Shown: positions 43,901-58,900 of the stretch, in pieces
How positions within the stretch are numbered: the stretch's first letter is position 1
Layout: the number at the start of each line of letters is the position of its first letter
Assembly: GCF_018320785.1 (NCBI RefSeq)
Contig: NC_054865.1
Coordinates: 35,092,398 to 35,156,397, forward strand
Direction: 5' to 3'
Length of the DNA: 64,000 bases
Source of the DNA: Cheilinus undulatus
Taxonomy: Eukaryota; Chordata; Actinopteri; Labriformes; Labridae
The notes under the pieces: model-generated
Told to the model about the DNA's origin: nothing
What the model saw: only the letters and a program-made list of their open reading frames with translations
Databases searched by the model: none
Program-made: the position numbers and the translations under genes

Positions 43901-46900
43901 AATGGCTCCTCATCTGCTGTTCTGCCTGATAGGACTCAGTCAGGCTTCTTAATGAAGGCTTTGATTTGACCACTCACCATGAAAGTATTCTCAGCATTCA
44001 AATGCATGACCGTTACACTAGATTAGATGGGTATGTCTGACTGTACCTCTTCTTGCAGAGTTTTGGTGACCAGCAGGTACTTCTCCAGCTCCAGTCCTCG
44101 CTCCTTCAGGAGCCTCTGCAGCTCTGTCAGCTCCCGACGGTTCTTCTCTTTATAAATATCAATCTGCTCCTGCAGCTCCCGAGTGGACGACTGGGATGCA
44201 TCTACAATATCATTCATCTTCAGGCACAGTAAGGAGAGGCAAAAACAGAAAAAAATGTGAGAAATCTACTTATACTGAACAATAATCCTTTTAATCCAAC
44301 TTTTTTTAGACCCAAAATTATCTCTACCTGATGCACACCTGCTCACAAATAGCATTTTATTTCTATCTGAGCATTTTTCTATCATTTTAACAAGAAAACA
44401 AGATTCCCAGGAGCAAATCAGCAATTTTTTTACTTATTTTAATATTAGCACTTTTACACCTGCACAAACTTTGGTGAGTAGCATGTGTAAAAACAAATAG
44501 CTTAGTCTCCCCTGAGTTGATGTAAGAAAGCAGCAGGAAATATTCAGGGAATTCACAAGTGAGCAGGAGGGGCATGGACCCTCATATCATGCAACCAGTG
44601 CATGCATGTGATTAAACTGCTAGATAAGTGAGTGAGCCAAACTACAGGAAGCATCAATAAAAAGGCAAAAATGGTTGTTTTGCCATCATATAGTGGACTC
44701 TGTTGCTTAATATGCCACTTTCTTGTTCTTTTAATACCATGTTTAACCTCCTAAGATTGGCAACTTCCCCCCTCTGACAGAATAGTCCACCACTGTGAGG
44801 TGCATATATATTAAGATTTCCAGAAATTGTCAGAAATGCATGCCTGAAAATATCTTAAATCAATATTTTAAAACATAAACAAAATAGCAGTTGAAGCAAT
44901 AATAGCCAACCATCTAAGACTACATGTACAGATGTTAGCAGGGATCTTTGGCTGCGTGCTACAACCCTAAATCCACCCACCTCCCTCTGGAGTTTTTCCA
45001 CTGTACGGTCCAGCAACCTCCTCTCATCCTCGATGTCATTCTTCATGTTCTTGAACTGCTCCTTCTGAGCCCTCTCCTCAAGTAACCTCTCCTCCAGCTC
45101 CTTATGTTCGAGGCTCAGTTTGGTCAAGTTCCTCTATAGAAAGAGACAATGTTAAAGATTTGATCCTGCCAGTGATAGACATCAACATTTTTTCTGCATG
45201 AAGCGTTAGTAGTGTTGATCCTACCTGCACATCCTCCAATCGAATGGTCAATGCGCGGTTGGCACGTGACATCTCCTCTTCTTGCTCCCTAATTTCAGCC
45301 AAAGATTCTTCTAGATGTTTCTTGTCTCTCTGTTAAGTAGACATGTAAGACTTTCATATCACATAATGCGCTAGATATGCAGCAGAACCACAGCATGTAC
45401 ATTGTATAGGGTGACTATGTGTCCTGATTTGTCTGGGACGGTCCTGTTTTCAGGCTTTGTGTCCTGTGTTGTGACTAAAATCTATAAAATCTATAAAACA
45501 CCAATATGTTCTGTTTTTGAACAACCCCTGTCTTGATTTTAGCCAATGGAAATAGGAAAATACCAAAACCTTGCAACATGCAGCAGGTCTGCAACACTTT
45601 TTCTGAATGGTCTGTATAAATTGCAATCATTGTCGTTATCATGAAAGCTGCTATTTGACCAGTAGAAAAACATAACTGATGTAAGTCAAAGCTCACTCCT
45701 GATCTATCGGTACATGTGCCAATCAACCTCGGTGCACCGAGTAGACCTGCTACGGAACAACAGGTAGACTAGCTGTCATGCTACAATGGAAGTTGGTTCA
45801 GAACTCCAGGAGAGGAAAAACGTTCTTCACGTAAAGAGCATGCTGCATTTTGTGTATTTTCAGTTTTTTCCAACATACAAAGTCAAGTAAGGTAAATGCT
45901 GGTGACATGTAACTTCAACAGGCTGCTCAGGAGGTCATCTGTGCAAAGAACCTCAAGTTATATAGCTATTTAGCTATATTAGTAGGGAAAGATTATACCT
46001 TGTTTAAAACTTTTTTTCTAAGCGAAGACCACAAATTCTCTATGTCAAGACCTGCACTGACAAAAAAAATCACTTACCATTTGCTCATATATGCAGGTTT
46101 GTGGTAAAAATTAAGTGTCTCTATTTGGAGGATTAAAAATATGGTCACCCTAGTGTAAAAAAATAGCACAACTTTCTGTTCTATGACTGGTGGTCTCTCT
46201 GAACATCTTGACCCCTCACCTCCAGACGGCTAACTTTATCCTCCAGTCTGCTCTCCTGGAGCTTGGCCTCATCAATGATGCGGTTCAGTTTTGCCACCTC
46301 ATTTTCCAGCTCCTGTGCCCGCCTGCGTAGCCGCTCGGCCTCCTGGGTTAGCCGTTCAGCTTGACCCTCCGCTGCACCCTTAGCTGCCTCCACTTCAGCC
46401 TTCTCACGCACCACTGCTGTGCTGCTCTGTAGATCAGAACGAGACACGAGGTGTTCAGCACAAAGAGAGCAGGAGTCTGTGACACTCAACAGAAAGTGGA
46501 ACAACAATGCATGATGGAGCGTATAAGACTTCTTTTAAATGCATGATGCTACAAAAAACTTTAAGTGTTTGAGTGTCTTCACCTGTGTTTTGTTGCTGTG
46601 GGGAAGCAGAATAAAGTATCCTCCTCTATATAATAAACCACAGATGGAGGCAACTATATCAGAACTTTCATTCGCTCTGCTGTTGGGGGGCCTGTTAACC
46701 TCTTACCCTGCTAGGGGTAAGAGGTTAACAGTGCAGCCTCATGTGCTGCAGTGACATAGGTTTCAGTCATATCCTTAGACCAGCTCTAATGCTGTCAATC
46801 CAGGTTTATACTGTGTTAGTTTGCACTTGTAACAACATGGCAGTGCTAGAGTTAACAGGGAGTCCTGTGAGCCCCCTGTGTAAGGATAAAGTGTGGGCTT

Positions 46901-49900
46901 TGGCTTTGACATTTCAGGGCAAAGAGCTTAGCAAAAAAAGACCTAAAGATAAACAGAATTACAGTTCAGTGAGACAGAAGGAAACAAAGACAAAGAAAAC
47001 TGACAACAACGGGACAATCAGTCTGACAGATAACAGGTTTCAGCTAAGATGACACCCTTCCAGCGAACGACAGCACCTGTAGACAACAGACTCGCAAAAG
47101 TTTGTTTGGAAACAGGATTTTTTGGACAGGTGGAATGTCAGGAAACCGGTTAGTCAATTTCATGTTTCTCTCAGGTATGACTGCACTTGTGCACCTATCG
47201 GTGTAGGAATACAGAGGATAACAGAAAAATCTTTTACTGATTCACTATAAAGCAAAGCAGATTTAAAAAGCTTTCGTTTTGGATGTTTAAGGTGTTAAAA
47301 TTGTGAAAGGTTAATCAATCCCAACTCTTACATCCAAGTATGTGGCAGCAGGCCTTGAAAACTGACTGACTCAGCTGCATCACACTCAGTGACACCCTGA
47401 TGAAAGAAGGCACAGAGAAATGTGTTGTACAAACAACAGAACTAAAAACTGTTAAAAAATGACCTCAGGAGACACCTTTTTTGTAAGATTACAGGATGAG
47501 GAAGATAAAAAGTGTGAGCCTCTTTGACAGTAATATATCAAAGGATTCCCAGAGAATGACTAGAAAGAAGTTATAGAGCAGATTTAAGTTGTTATGAGCT
47601 TTTCATGATACAGTTTTTGGATTCAATTCAACTTAAATGTGCTTTTTTAAATAAGTGGACAACTTAAAAACTCAAGTCCGCCCACCGTAGTAATTTCCTT
47701 TGTGACAAATGTGAAAGGCACTCATTGGTGTGCTTGCCTGGTCATCAGCCTACTTGAATAGAGGCACATCCTGTACTAGAAAGGTGCCGGGTGCCTCCCT
47801 GCCTGAGTGGTGACGGGCCAGTCGGACCTGTTTCTCCTGTCACCACAGAGCCACCCTCATCTCTGCCTCACTGGGTCGCTTTGTTTGGTTCAAGGAACGA
47901 GAAACCCTGTGTACAATCGATACAGCCAAATCCACTGTAATAACACTGGTTAGCTTTGAGGATTAGCCAAACCAATGAGGATATAAGAAAACAAGGAGTA
48001 GATAAATAAAGTAAGTCTTTACAGTGACTAAATCAAAATTACACACGTTGCAAATGTTATGTAAGAGTTTTATAAAGCTATTCTAAAGTGGAAATACCTC
48101 TTAGTACAGTGCAGCAAAATTATTCTGCAGCATGAACTACCATCTCCAAAACCACAACTTGTTATACCCAGACAGAAGTCCAGTTTTCTGGCTGATACAT
48201 ATGCATATGTGCTGGTCTGAGACATTTTTTACAGTTTGTTGCAGCAGCTTCTAAGTGTTGATTTTTTTTTTTCTTAAACAGCTCATAAGCACAGCTAATA
48301 TGACCTCCACTTTCTTGCACATGAAACATTCAGTAACCTTGCGACTACTCCTTTTACTTTTACCGTTATTTGATTGGCTGGAAGCTCATGAATGTAAAAA
48401 GGGGGCTGAGCAGCATATGGGGCAAACACAGCTTTCCCTACAATAATAAAGCATTGATGAAATGTGTCAGGATTGTGCTCCATGTCAACAACATGAACAA
48501 CAAATCCGCCCCTCTGCCTGTCCCATTTCCCACAATGGGTCATGCCACTTCTAAACATGTGCAGAGTCACCCAGCTGGAAGAGAGGGGGACCCCGCTGCT
48601 GCGCAGGAGGAAGGGGGACAGGAAGCGGTAACAACACAGACGTCTGTGAAGTGAAGTGTTAAAACGGCTTGAGGATTGATTAACTTGTCTTTAATTGTGG
48701 GACAGACAGTTAAATTTCATCTTTATTGTTACTAAACATGCATTAAAAGTATTTAAATTTTGTATATATTACAACATTAGTTTTTAGGTTCCATATCAGG
48801 TTCTGTAAACATGTTTTCATTCTTTATATTTTAAAAGATGAATGTTAATAATTGATTTAATGCATAACTAAAGCTTACTTTATTAGCCATTAGACAATAA
48901 TTTGTGTAATATGTTTCTCTCAGAAAAGCAGACTGCAGTGTTTTACAACAACATAACACTAAGAAATAGTAATAGTGCATGTAATTTTCCTCCTCAGCCC
49001 AAACTCAAAGTTTGCCTTGGGTCCTTGTGTGTACTCAAACTGTTTGTCTAAAGTTGCACATTAACCAACATTGTGCAGTCTTTGAAGCCTGGTACAAACG
49101 TTGAAAGTAAAGTATGTGCAGGTCGTGTGCTGTGGTGAAATCTTGGCTCTCTCACTTATTCCTACTAAATCAGCTTCCAGCATAACATAAGAGCTGATTG
49201 TGTAAAAAGAAACAAAACCGCAAGACATCAGCAACAGAAATCCACAACAGAGCAGTGTTTGGATCATTTTCTGTGTTATTCCTATATTCTCATGAACTGC
49301 TTTATACAGAATAATACAATCAGTATCAGAAAATTCATAAAACCACTGTTCATTAGCTCTCGTACTTATTGCTCAGCTGCAGGCCACTGGGTTTAAACCT
49401 GGGATCAGAGACCCTCTGTGTTCCCCTACAAGAGTACATGGGTCATTTAAGGCTTTAGAGTTACTATATATGGACAGCTAATTCTCTCAAATATTAAATT
49501 TTTTCACAAAGCCAGCAGCTAATGTGTTATTATTCACCCCTCCCCATTCCCAATGCTGCTCTGCATGTGCTGTTTTCTCTATTTGAATGAAAACATGTTG
49601 GGAGTTTTTTCCCCATAGTTTCCCCCGCACACGACCTGGAAAACCCTGCAAAATGTTCATTCCCTGACATTCAAAAGGAATGGCACAGGATAAAGAAAGA
49701 AAGCATAATAAGAATGCAAATATTCCTACTGAGAATCTGCATTGTTACTACTCTCATATGTTTAAACTAGATGAGATTATATTTCATTCATGTTGACACA
49801 CATGATACTTCAAAAATACAATGGGCTCCTTTTGAAACTTAATGAATCTGACATCAAATATATACTGTATATTTAATATGGATTCAATTTAACCAATAAG

Positions 49901-52900
49901 TTTGCAGGAATGACATTTTTTGTGTCATTATTCATTACAGAAATCAGTGGTGTTAGCACGTCAAATCAAAAGCAATACTAGTGGATGTAGCTGTAGCTTT
50001 TTCACGTGTCCAGTTTGACTGCTGCACTAAGCTGCAGGTACTCCAAACCAGGATGAAAATATGAATCATGACTTCCTGCTTCTGCAGCTGCAAAAACATG
50101 CATACTGAGATTTCACTTATAAAAACAGACCAGCAGCAACTCTGACAAACTTGTCCGACACAAAATGAAGCTCCTGCAGGATTCCACTGGGACATGATTT
50201 TCTCTCGCATATCCTTTCTCCATCTTTCATCTGGAGATTTTCCTCTCTCTTCCTGTTGTCAGTCCACACTAACACATTTTCAGTCTCACAGTTGTTTCCT
50301 CTTTTCTTGTTCTGTCAGAGCTCATACAAAAACATAATTTATCAGGAGATATCTGCTCAGTTAAATTTCCTTCGGTGTCCAACAAACCAGATATGATATT
50401 CTCTTATGGGCCAGTTGTTGCCAATTGATTTAAACTGTCCCTGCACTAACCCAAGCATCTAGTATACTCTCAAACAATACTTTCACATTCACAGCCCAAC
50501 AAGTTAGGGAAATGTTTGATATTCCTGTTTTTAGATGACTGGTCTGGAGTAATAACCAAAACGCTCATTTGTTGTTACATGACTTCTCATTGAAATAGGA
50601 GTTATTAACTTCTGTCCCCACAACATCAGACTAAACAAAGAGATTAGAGTTTTGCAAAGATGCTAAAATATGCATGGCAGGCTAAAATAAGCCTTTTTAA
50701 TTCTTGTTAAGTCTGTCTAAAGACACACCAACACATAAACAAGCACCGTGACTGCACTAGACTTCTATTTTGTGTTCAATGGTTTTTATTTACTCCAGCA
50801 TGAAACTTCAACATCAAACTGATGACCAACTAGAGTGACATACAAGTAATTTCCTGTATGTTATAGCACTACTGCCTTTGATCCTGAACTGAGGGGAAAT
50901 CTGAATAAAAAAGTTCATTGTTAGCGGTTTGAGCTTGTGTTCACGTTTCCATTACCTAGTTTGAGTTACAAATACAAATAAAGAAGGAATCGAGACCTGA
51001 AGTTAGCACCTGATCTGAAAAGAAGGACTGAAGTAGAAATTAAAATGTGACAACTGAGAAACACTGGTATCTCTTTGGTCAAAAGAGGGTCAAATTTGGA
51101 CTTGACCTAAGAGAAATGGAAACAAAGTCCTGTCTTTCAAAGCATAGGTGTATGGGAGGGATTGATTATGACAGGGAATTTCACAAATAAGAGACCAGGT
51201 GACAAGGATAGTAACCTTCTAAAGACAATGAGGTTTCTAGTAAAGAAAAGGGTTATTTAAAAAAGGAATTACTCAAAAAAGTTGTTTTTGTTATTGCCAG
51301 GAGTCCTCCATAATTTGTCAGCTGGACTTTTGGGGATTTTTACTGTTGACATTGTAAACAGGAGATGTTGACAGCTACACCACCACTGCCATCCTTGTAC
51401 AAAAAACATGGATTGAAGACATTTAAAGTGACTTAATCAGAGTGGACTGGTTGAAGAGGACTGAAGAGGTTTTCCTGATAATAATAACCTTTATTTAGAG
51501 AGTACAAATAAAGTCAAAGTCACGAAGTGCTTTACGAGACAGAGAGACACTTCCTTAAGTCAGCACTGATTGTGCAGAATAACACTGAAAAAAAATATAC
51601 TTTTTTTGAGTTCTTGGGAATAATTTGGAACAAACTGTAGTCTGTGATGTCCTAATCACCACTTTAGTAGAGGTGTCCTGTAACTAAAAATGTTAAATTA
51701 AATCTACTGCCTTTTTGTTATGACCTGCCTTTTTGTTATGATCCAGCTCGTTGGGGATAAAAATGGTCACATAAAACCAGACGGTGTGGATAAAAAGCAA
51801 AACTGTGCTAAAAGCAAAAGGTGAAATGAAAGGAACAGAGAGTGCTGCTCAATCAAGTAAAACAGAATATCTCTAAACAAGTGGTTTAATAACAAACTAA
51901 CTACTCAAAGTAACACAGGAGAGGGGAAGGGGATTTGGCCATAACACTCTTATTTTGAAGTGATTCAGCAAAGACTTTTTAATCCATAAGCAAACATAGC
52001 CCAACGTTTCGTGTTTTGTAGATTATTTCTTTGTTGTCACAATGCTTCTTGGCAATTAATCTTATTCCATTGGAAAATCTGTTTATTTCCCAATTAAATG
52101 GTGCCAAATTTGTAAGGAAAATGCATTTTTTGGGATGAGCAGCAGAGCCAAGTATGTGGGTTGTGCCCATTAACAATTTGCCAAATCTTCTCTGCCAATG
52201 CCAAGCAACTTTTTTCTGCTGTTGATTTTTGTTTGTTGTTGTTTGGTGGATTGGATGATTGAAGTCTGAAGGAAAATAAGATATTGGCAATTTCACAGTT
52301 TATTAATTTAACAAACAGGAGCCTCAGTAGCGTGTGAAAGAACCATACATAGCCACAACAGCCTGGTACCTCCTCATGCTGGTCACACACTGATTGTGGG
52401 TTGGCATCCCATTCTTCAACCAGCATTCCTCGCAAGTCAGCCAGTGCGGTTGTGTTGATCACTCTGATGCCAACAACGCGCCCAAGCTGATCCCACAATT
52501 GTTCAATGGGGTTGAGGTCAGGACTGCTGGAGATGCCGCCCCATACCATCACATTGCCTCCAACAGCAGAACAAGCTGTTTGGCATTGGCAGAGAAGATT
52601 TACCAGATTTTTCATGGTCACAACCCACAAACTCAGCTCTGCTGCTCATCCCACAAATGCATGATCCTTAACAATGTGGCACCAGTTAAAAGGGCAATAA
52701 ACAGGCTTTCCAACAGAATAAGATTTATTGCCAAGAAGCATTGTTACAACAGAGACATAATCTACCAAACACAAATGTCCTTATTTTTTTTACAAAGTTT
52801 GAATAATATAAGACTGGATTGTGCATGTACTAGATCTTAAAAAAATGAAAGAACATGATTTAAGACAATACACAACATGTATGTTACAACTGTCTCTTTA

Positions 52901-55900
52901 AAATAATCCCACCGATTTAAGGGCACTGATTAAAAAGTAGGATTTGTTGGCGCGCCGGTAGTCGAGTGGTTAAGGCGCATGCCATATACGCAGGCGACTC
53001 GGGTTCGAATCCGGCCCGTGGCACTATTTCCTGCATGTCTCTCCCCGCTCTCTCCCCTGTTTCCGACTCTATCCCCTGTCCTATACTATCAAATAAAGGC
53101 AAAAAGGCCAAAAATAAATCTTTAAAAAAAAAAAAAAAAAAAGTAGGATTTGTTGAGTTTAATTCTTACTGACTCTTCGGCTTCAGAGTACTAAACCTCA
53201 ATCAAAGACTCTATAATATTTCAACTGAAAGAACTAAAGGGGAAAAAACTCCTGTTTCAGTTTTCCAGGCCAAAGGCCAAAGAAGACAAAGTCTGACTAA
53301 ACCCATCAGCAAGAGAAGTAACGCCCAAATCCAAATCCCACACCACAGCTTTGCCGTCTAACTACAGATTTTACACAACCAAGTTCTGATACATGTCCTG
53401 AACCTGTCAGCTGTCAGCTATATAAGTGCAGGATCAAAACTACTGAGTCATTAAAATGATGAACAAATGAATAAAACAGTTGGATAATGATTCATTATTC
53501 CACAACCAAATGGTGTAAAACAGCACAGAACTTCCAAACGTGTGGTAAAAGATGTGAAAATGAGAAACTACTTTAAACTTGCCAAGAAAATACACTAAAA
53601 ATGAACTAATCTCAGTATGATAAGCACACTTTACTTGATTTTTTTTAGTTGTTTTGGCAGATTACGCTCTGGGAACATCACTCCCAAAGGCAGGGAGCTA
53701 AAGGGACAACAAAAATCCAGGATGTTTCATATTGCTGTAACCCTCATAAAACTGAAAAGAAAGATTTTCATAACTCATCGGTATTTCATTCCTGATAATA
53801 AGTAATGTTATTAATTAATCCATGGAGTATCATTCAATCTATTTGAAAAACTCAAGGTTGAACTCATATGAAGACTTTATTCTTTGGCATCTCTCCATAA
53901 TTTCCACCCTCACTTGTTGCCCTCAGTCTCCATCCTCCACTCTCCAGCCGCCTGTTAAATCAGCTCCTAATGCTACGCCAGGAAATACAGCGCTATCATC
54001 AAACACGCAGACTCATGCAGTAGTCTTTACTTTCAAAACAAGCCTGAGGGGGAACTCTCCTCCGGGCTACGGAAGTTTGATGATCAGACAGTGAGACTTC
54101 AGTTCACACGCTGGTAGAGATTACTCGAGAGGCAGGCAGAGATACGAACAGCAGTGACACGGGCTAGAAATGAGCTGCATTTAGCTGAGAAGAAGATCAC
54201 TGCAGATTCTTCTGAGGAGACTGGGGAGTTAAGAAATTAAAAGTACAGCATTTGGGATTGAGGTTACAGATGAGAGCGTGATAACAATGTGGCCGCTGTA
54301 GCTTTAGGCTGGAGGTGAAACATAACAAGAGCTGGAAATGGAGAGATAAGAACAAGGCTGTGTCTTTACAGTAAGGAACGGAGGGTTCAGCTCAGGCCTC
54401 TTTAAGCCTCTGACTCTGACAATCTGGAGCTCTGCGGAGATGGGAATGCAACCGCTGCACCCTGAAGAGGCAGAAATGAAAAGATCTGAGCCTCTCCAGC
54501 AGGTCAGAGTCAGCACACTGTAACAGAGCTGTAGCTTAGTGAAGAAGGAGGTCTGCAGGGAGCACATTCTCCACTCTGACCCCCACATTCCTGGAAACAA
54601 ACCTTCCCTTTTCTCACCGCACCTCATCTGTCCACATGCTCTGCATACCATCACATGCTGACACTCAAACATCAAGTCCACTTCCAACTGTGCAGACTTC
54701 TTTGCCAACAAAATGTGGAAGAACTCAAAAATAAACAGATTTATATCTTCCCAAGAAAGTATGACTCACATTTTTCAACCTTGATGAAATTCCACACATT
54801 TCATCTCAATGAAAAACAATGCAGCTTTCAACTGACGACACAAAACAGGCCCCCCGCTCCTTTCAGGGGGTCAGCCACGCATCCCCTTTTCTACAGCACA
54901 CTGACCCACTTATTCAGCAAGTCCCAACCCCCGCTGCTATTATTGTGTGAAACAAACTCATCATTCATTATCAACTGAGGTCCACAATTACCCCCACTCT
55001 CTCAGGGTGCAGAGAGAAGAGGGGGCACAACGCAACTCAGGAACAGCAGCTCATTAGATTAGTGATGGCTTGCCACTGCAATTAACTGAAATACAGGACG
55101 ATTCAGTGCTCCAGTTTTTTTGCATTCTTCTTCACATGGGCACCACAAACGTCAGGGCCGCTAAACAGGGGTAGAGCAGCATTTTGGTAGGAGGTGGGGC
55201 AGAGGATGCACTGTTCACTTTGGCCCTCTTGTCTCTGTTTGACACCCTCACGCAAAGTCGAAGTGTACATGATATAATCAGCGGTTTTCCCTTTTATTGT
55301 GAGACTTTCTCATAACCAGTTACTCAGCCTACTACCCCCATGCTGGGAACATTTTGGACTTCAAAGACCTGCGGGTTTAATTTAGCTCTTTTCTTTTTTG
55401 TCCGGGTGTTTATGCAAATCACACTGTGTAATCTAATAACATAGAAAGCCTTAATTCATTACTGACATGCTTGCAAATTGCTTATTATGAAGCCAGGACT
55501 GCAAAATGATTTAATTAACATGTCTTTTAGATGCCAAATCATCAGATAAAATAATTTATTTTTATATAACCCAAACACAATCTTAAGGTAAAGTGAAGCA
55601 TCAGTAGTGTTACTGTACAGCTAACTTTCAGGTAAAATGATAAATCCAGCTGTTGCATATGGTCTAACCTCAAAAGGCAATAAAAACAAGGACAAAAGAA
55701 GGAGGACTCTAATATCTATGAAAGGGAACAAACAATGACCTCATCTTTCCAAGTGTTTACAAAGCACTATGGGTAAACCCCCGATAACATGCTCCCCTGG
55801 GGGAGCAGTACCTCTGGTAAACTAAAGGAAGTGTTCTTATTGTGACTCAGAGCGTCGCTGCATCAGAACCCCCACCGGCCAGCAGGAAGCCCAGAACAAG

Positions 55901-58900
55901 GACCACTTCCACTCTCTGAGACAAACAGGACACAAGGGAGCCACACAGTGACCTGACAAAAAACAAAGTGTCTTTACTTTGCTGTCTTTCACTGCTGGCT
56001 ATCTCCTCTAAACTAAATTTCCTCCATTTTTTAATAGATGAACAGTGAAATTTCCCTACTCCAAAGAGAATTAACTCAAAATCATTCACTCTGTGTTTCT
56101 AGGGTGTCTATCATTTGTAATTTCTTACTGCTTGGTTCATATATTTAAATGCTGTAATTGTCATTATCTGATCCGTCCATAGTGTTCATTTTAAATTAAA
56201 CATGCATATACTCTACAAGAGGTTTAAATTTTTTTTTTCATTATGTTTCTTTATATTTGCAAATCTGTTTTTTTAATGCTTCTGCTCTATATGCCTTAAA
56301 TTGCCCCACTGGAGATAAAGTTTTTTGAACTGAATTTGAACTGAATTGATCTGAATTAATCCTCTCCTCATGGTGTTAAACAAAACTGATCTACAGGAAC
56401 AAAGCCTCTAGGACATTCAGCTTTCCAGATGCACAATTTTTGTTAACGCAGCAAATTCAGCGTTTCTATAACCTTCAGTTGAAACTTGAAATGAAGCAAC
56501 AACACTGACCCTGCCAGTAAGGCAACTCCTCACAGCTTCATACACGGATAAACGTCTCTAAATGTATCATCAAACATCCCTTTTCCTGTAAAAAGTTCCT
56601 CCCTAGAGGAGCAAGTCGAGATAAGAAAACACCTCCACACTTGACTGCTTTGAGAGGCTTCCCATGAAAAGTGATGACTAGCTGCTTTTAACTGTTACAC
56701 AGTGTTACACTTTCATTTCAACAGCTTGCTCTTTTGACCTGGCTCAAGTGTGTGAACTTGAGTAATTTTCTCTTCTGACTAAAAAGCTTGTTCTATGCTG
56801 ATATGCATCTTTAAACTACCATTTACCATTAAAGATTGGATGGGTGTTAATCTGCAATCACTGATCCATATTGAACACAGCAGAGATGCATTAAACTATC
56901 TATTCATCAAAGTTTAAAATCCATGCATTAAAAAGCAGATATCCTAATGGCTTAACAGAAATATGAGAGAACTTAATAAATACTGAATAACCAAATGCTA
57001 CCTTGCCTTTCAGCAGCACTCACAGCCACAGAAGTAGTAAAGACGTTACAGGAGACTAAAGAATAGCATGTTCATAGCATGTTGTTGGGTCTCATATATT
57101 TTAAATTACTTGTTTTCTAATCTTAAAAATTCTCTGCTCTTATCTTACACTCTGATCTTTGCCTAGTTTAGTAAATTGAATGTTGACTTCTTTAATTCAA
57201 CATTTTTCCACATGCAAACGCTACAGCCAAAGAAAAAAGGGCCTCTTTCCCCTCGTCTCCTGCAAATCCTTTCACAGAAATAAGGTGTTCCTGATTTAAA
57301 AGTGCCAAACCATCCCTGAATAAAGTCCATCCAGCATGTTTTGAATCCAGAGTCTCAGTGTTTTGACACTCGAGTGCCACAGATGTGAAACCAGTGAAAA
57401 GGTGTAAATTATGTCACTTCAGAGCAGAGCTCAAATATGGGATGAAAAAAATGGTGCGATTTTAAATGCAAAACACACAGAGATGCACAGTTTCAGCTCC
57501 CCTGGTGTTGGGGGAGGAAGTGAAGGAAATGAGGAGGGAACACGTTGGAGAAGGGAGATGGAATTGGGGGGTGTGTGGGGGGTGGGTGATTACCTGCTTG
57601 GCCTCATCTAAAGACGTTTGCAGACGACTGATTTCCTTCTCATACTGCTCTTTCATCTTGTCCACCTCCTGATCATGGGCAGCCACTTCTTCCTTCAGTG
57701 CTCCTTTCAAAGCTGTCAGCTCTCTTTCTCGCCTCCTCAGCACCTCCTCCTGCTCCTCCTTGGCCAAGAGAACCTCCTGCATCTCCAGTTTGAGCTGCAT
57801 CATGTCCTGGGGAAGATGTGGTCTATTTTTAACTTTGAAAGACTTCACAATTACTGAAATCACACCATAAAAACACTGATTAAAGATGTTATAAGCTGTG
57901 TTAGAGAAGACACAAAAACAGAATGTAGATCTTTACGGCAGAATAAATAAATGATTCTAGGTACACACAATTCTGTTATTCCTCACAGGTTTAATGAAAG
58001 AGCTTGTTCAAAAATCTAACATTAAATCTTTTCACAGATGATCAAAAAATGTACCTCAGCTGCAACCATTTCCAACTTTACGTTAATAATACTATTTGTG
58101 GGGTGCAGATAGCCTAGTGTCTGGGTCGTGCCCCATGCACATGGTGGCCTTAGTTCGAGTCCAGCCTGTGGCTCTTATCGAATGTCACTCCCCACTCTCT
58201 TATCCCCATTTCCAACTCTATCCACTGTCCTACCTTTCTATAATAAAGGCAAAGAAAGCCCAAAACTGAATCTAAAAAGACACTCTTTGTCTGCTATGCC
58301 CTTGATTTACTGTGCTCTAAAATAAAGTTTTGTCTTTGTTTGACTTAGAGTGACACAATTTAATCGCACTATAATCTGCCTCTATACTATATGTGCATGT
58401 TAGTAATCTTTATTCATTTATGACGTTTATATTAGTCATGTCTAAATTCAGTTTTATTGTGAATTTTATGATAACGGCTTTATGTTGCTAATGTTCATTT
58501 TTTGAAATTTCAACTACTTTTTCCCCATCTCTCTGACTATGCAAAGTATCTATATCTTAATGCATCACATTCATGAAGCTGCCTTGCCTTCACCATAATA
58601 GGTTATTACAGTTTATCAATAAAGACTTAAGGAGCCAAAATATTATCTGTGTTATCTGGATGTGATGATCAGCACTGTAAAATGTCATAGGATGTTGCAA
58701 ATTATCCATACAAGCTAATAGCTAGCCTTTTTTCATTAAATCTAACATCTAAAAAGTGTGAAAAACAACAATCCTAAGCTTAAATTTACCTTATGCTTTA
58801 TATATTAAGTTAAAGTATTGAAGAGGAAGAATAGTAACCTTTAAGAAAGGTCTGAGAGTATTAGCCATACTGACAAAAAAGCCAGTATTTTCCACCACTT

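Larger units (their letters stand above)
46427..57593 (-). other. cgnl1 11-kb intron
   Basis: The largest intron in the window. Recognised contents are a 17-bp hairpin at 46,692-46,731, a retroelement-tail-like fragment near 51,477-51,540, the Tc1-like element at 52,010-52,772 and the SINE at 52,950-53,137. The rest is unique-looking, with short ORFs that I do not consider genes. Confidence 0.65.

Noticed and set aside
48295..48654. Overlapping ORFs of about 90 codons on both strands
   Set aside because: Neither frame has recognised motifs. Similar open frames on both strands suggest a GC-richer non-coding stretch.
52950..53025. tRNA-like sequence with A and B boxes
   Set aside because: It is followed by a SINE body and poly(A) tail and flanked by a target duplication, so it is a SINE head and not a tRNA gene.
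54304..54711. 135-codon minus-strand ORF in the 11-kb cgnl1 intron
   Set aside because: Composition resembles translated non-coding DNA, no motifs are recognised, and it has no suitable splice context with cgnl1.
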